A program made the translations under genes and the position numbers. This document shows, piece by piece, positions 62,401-64,000 of a stretch of DNA of 64,000 nucleotides; the stretch's first letter is position 1, and each line of letters begins with the position of its first letter. Under the pieces are notes generated by a model, which saw only the letters and a program-made list of their open reading frames with translations, was not told the DNA's origin and ran no database searches. This stretch comes from Streptomyces sp. YIM 121038 (GTDB lineage Bacteria; Actinomycetota; Actinomycetes; Streptomycetales; Streptomycetaceae): contig NZ_CP030771.1 in the NCBI RefSeq assembly GCF_006088715.1, forward strand, positions 4,030,001 through 4,094,000, read 5' to 3'.

Positions 62401-63768
62401 TCAGGCCTCCGTACGCGCCCGCATCACCAGCTTGTTCACCGCCCACAGGGCGATGCCGATCGCGAGCAGCACGCCCGCGCGGACGTAGACGTCGGCCGGG
62501 CGGTCGGCGAGCGGGCTCGCGAGGACGAGCGCGGTGATCGCGCCGAGCACGGGCAGGGCCGTGGGCGTGCGGAAGTGGTCGTGGTCCACGGGGTCCCTGC
62601 GCAGCACCAGGACCGCGACGTTGACGACGGCGAACACGCACAGGAGCAGGAACGCCGTGGTGTCGCCGAGGCCCTCGATCTCGCCGGTGGAGACCAGGCC
62701 GATGGCGAGCAGGGACACGAACGCGATGCCCACGACGGGCGTGCGGCGACCGGCCAGGACGCGGCCCATGGAGCGCGGCAGGATGCGCTCGTTGGCCATG
62801 CCGTAGCAGAGGCGGGACGCCATCATGATGTTGATGAGGGCGGAGTTGGTGACCGCGAACAGGGCGATGAGCGCGAAGAGTTTGTGCGGGAAGTCCACGC
62901 CGCCCGCCTTCACCACCTCCAGGAGCGGTCCGCTGGAGCCCTCCAGGGTCCTGTAGTCCACCAGGAGCGAGGAGACCAGGGCGACCAGGACGTAGATGGT
63001 GCCGGTCACCGCCACGCCGATGAAGATCGCGCGCGGGAAGGTGCGGGTGGGGTCCTTGGTCTCCTCGGCCATGTTCACCGAGTCCTCGAAGCCGACGAAG
63101 GCGAAGAAGCCGAGCGCGGTGGCCCCGAGGACTCCCGTGAACAGGGCGTATCCGGTGCCGCTCGACTCGAACTCGGTGAGCCGCGACGGCTCCCCGTCCC
63201 CCGTGAGCACGGCCCACGCGCCGATCGCGAGGATGATCAGCAGACCGGTCAGCTCGACCGCGGTCAGCACGACGTTCGCCTTCACCGACTCCGACACGCC
63301 CCGCAGGTTCAGCGCGGCGAGGGCGAGGACGAACGCGATCGCCACCAGCGTCGGCGGCAGCGCGTCATCGGTCAGCTCGCTCAGGTAGTCCCCGCTGAAG
63401 GCGCGGGCGGCCGCGCTCGCGGACGACAGGCCCGAGCACATCACCATGAACGCGATGATGAAGGTCAGGAAGGGGACCTTGAAGGCCTTCTGGGTGTAGA
63501 GCGCGGCACCCGCCGCCTTGGGGTACTTGCCGACCAGTTCCACGTACGACGCGGCCGTCAGGATCGCCACGACGAAGCCGATGAGGAACGGCACCCACAG
63601 GGCGCCGCCCACCTTTCCCGCCACCTTGCCGGTGGTGGCGTAGATGCCGGTGCCGAGGATGTCGCCGATCACGAAGAGGATCAGCAGCTTGGGGCCGAGG
63701 ACCCGGCGCAGGCCGGGCTCCTCCTCGGCCGGATGCGTGGTGGTACCGCTCGTTCCTGAAGTCGTCAC
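62401..63768 (-). CDS. APC-family amino acid permease
   Basis: 455 residues with about 12 membrane segments. The family's first-helix loop reads VIGDILGTGIYATTGKVAGK and helix 6 reads FFAFVGFEDSVNMAEETKDP. It is an amino-acid or polyamine transporter of the basic/neutral APC group; the substrate cannot be read from sequence. GTG 63768 is preceded by GGGGGAGG five bases upstream. Convergent with sigI. Confidence 0.9.
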   Translation of the reverse strand: MTTSGTSGTTTHPAEEEPGLRRVLGPKLLILFVIGDILGTGIYATTGKVAGKVGGALWVPFLIGFVVAILTAASYVELVGKYPKAAGAALYTQKAFKVPFLTFIIAFMVMCSGLSSASAAARAFSGDYLSELTDDALPPTLVAIAFVLALAALNLRGVSESVKANVVLTAVELTGLLIILAIGAWAVLTGDGEPSRLTEFESSGTGYALFTGVLGATALGFFAFVGFEDSVNMAEETKDPTRTFPRAIFIGVAVTGTIYVLVALVSSLLVDYRTLEGSSGPLLEVVKAGGVDFPHKLFALIALFAVTNSALINIMMASRLCYGMANERILPRSMGRVLAGRRTPVVGIAFVSLLAIGLVSTGEIEGLGDTTAFLLLCVFAVVNVAVLVLRRDPVDHDHFRTPTALPVLGAITALVLASPLADRPADVYVRAGVLLAIGIALWAVNKLVMRARTEA

Positions 63769-63872
63769 AGGAGCCTCCCCCGAACGTGACCGGGAACTTC
63801 GGAAGGATCTCTTGCCCGTGACACGCCGGGACGATGCGGGAGTTGAGCAACATCAGAGCCCGTGGCGGCGCC

Positions 63873-64000
63873 TCACAGCCCGTTCAGCGCGTCCGGTACG
63901 CCGCCGCCGGCCTCCTCGACCAGCTCCGCCACCGGCTGCGGCGCGCGCACGGTGGCGAAGCGGACCGTGCCGTCCGCCCCCGCGGCGAAGCCGTGGATCC
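63873..64000 (-). CDS. unidentified protein, C-terminal 41 residues (5' end outside window)
   Basis: The frame is open to the window edge and ends GGGVPDALNGL before TGA. The visible part begins IHGFAAGADGTVRFATVRA. G/C third-position bias and frame continuity support a real gene. No family recognised. Confidence 0.5.
   Translation of the reverse strand, partial: IHGFAAGADGTVRFATVRAPQPVAELVEEAGGGVPDALNGL

Overview
The window is chromosomal core DNA of a Streptomyces: about 70% G+C or more, strong G/C third-position bias, GTG and TTG starts, a canonical 87-residue WhiB, and a gene order that matches the whiB-fbiAB-LytR-draRK-sigI part of Streptomyces chromosomes. Much of the order (ahcY; manA/SIS/manB; DUF3499; degenerate metallopeptidase; whiB; fbiAB; manC; LCP; TIGR03089; acyl-CoA dehydrogenase; purE/purK; GtrA) is also the order I recall for Mycobacterium tuberculosis from sahH to the purK region. 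I therefore read it as an old actinobacterial block with Streptomyces-specific insertions. No rRNA, tRNA, CRISPR array or secondary-metabolite cluster was seen.

Layout. 1-5.7 kb: end of an RDD membrane protein, an unrecognised protein, ahcY, and a lone fructose-type PTS IIB-IIC-IIA permease. 5.7-7.6 kb: an intact 1.85-kb IS1182-type insertion sequence with 51-bp ends and a GTAC duplication. 7.6-15 kb: a CDF metal exporter and the mannose-activation genes manA, SIS, Trm112-like and manB, then a lactate permease. 15-22 kb: DUF3499, a zincin-like protein lacking its second zinc His, DUF5719, a 1240-residue glycosyltransferase and whiB. 22-27 kb: cysteine dioxygenase preceded by a 34-codon polycysteine leader peptide, F420 genes fbiA-fbiB, and an AlkA-type glycosylase. 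27-41 kb: manC, a secreted PGRP/amidase, TIGR03089, five LytR-CpsA-Psr (LCP) proteins, an ExoA-like glycosyltransferase and a hotdog thioesterase. 41-49 kb: an M19 dipeptidase with all five zinc ligands replaced, UDP-glucose dehydrogenase, acyl-CoA dehydrogenase, an epoxide-hydrolase-type enzyme, an intact M19 dipeptidase, purE and purK. 49-54 kb: GtrA, the DraK/DraR two-component system and a POT peptide transporter with a structured leader. 54-64 kb: a secreted esterase, a four-gene surface-protein operon with two sortase substrates, the PrsI/ArsI/SigI partner-switching module, an amino-acid permease and a partial gene.

How the genes fit together. ManA, ManB and ManC lead from fructose-6-phosphate to GDP-mannose. 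GDP-mannose and UDP-glucuronate (from UDP-glucose dehydrogenase) can feed the glycosyltransferases, and the LCP proteins would attach finished glycopolymers to peptidoglycan, so most of the window serves the cell envelope. WhiB and SigI add developmental and osmotic-stress control. The most unusual items are the polycysteine leader upstream of cysteine dioxygenase, the sortase/DUF916-like surface operon at 55.3-59.6 kb, the zinc-less M19 protein, and the IS whose terminal repeats carry an oppositely oriented 8-bp core.
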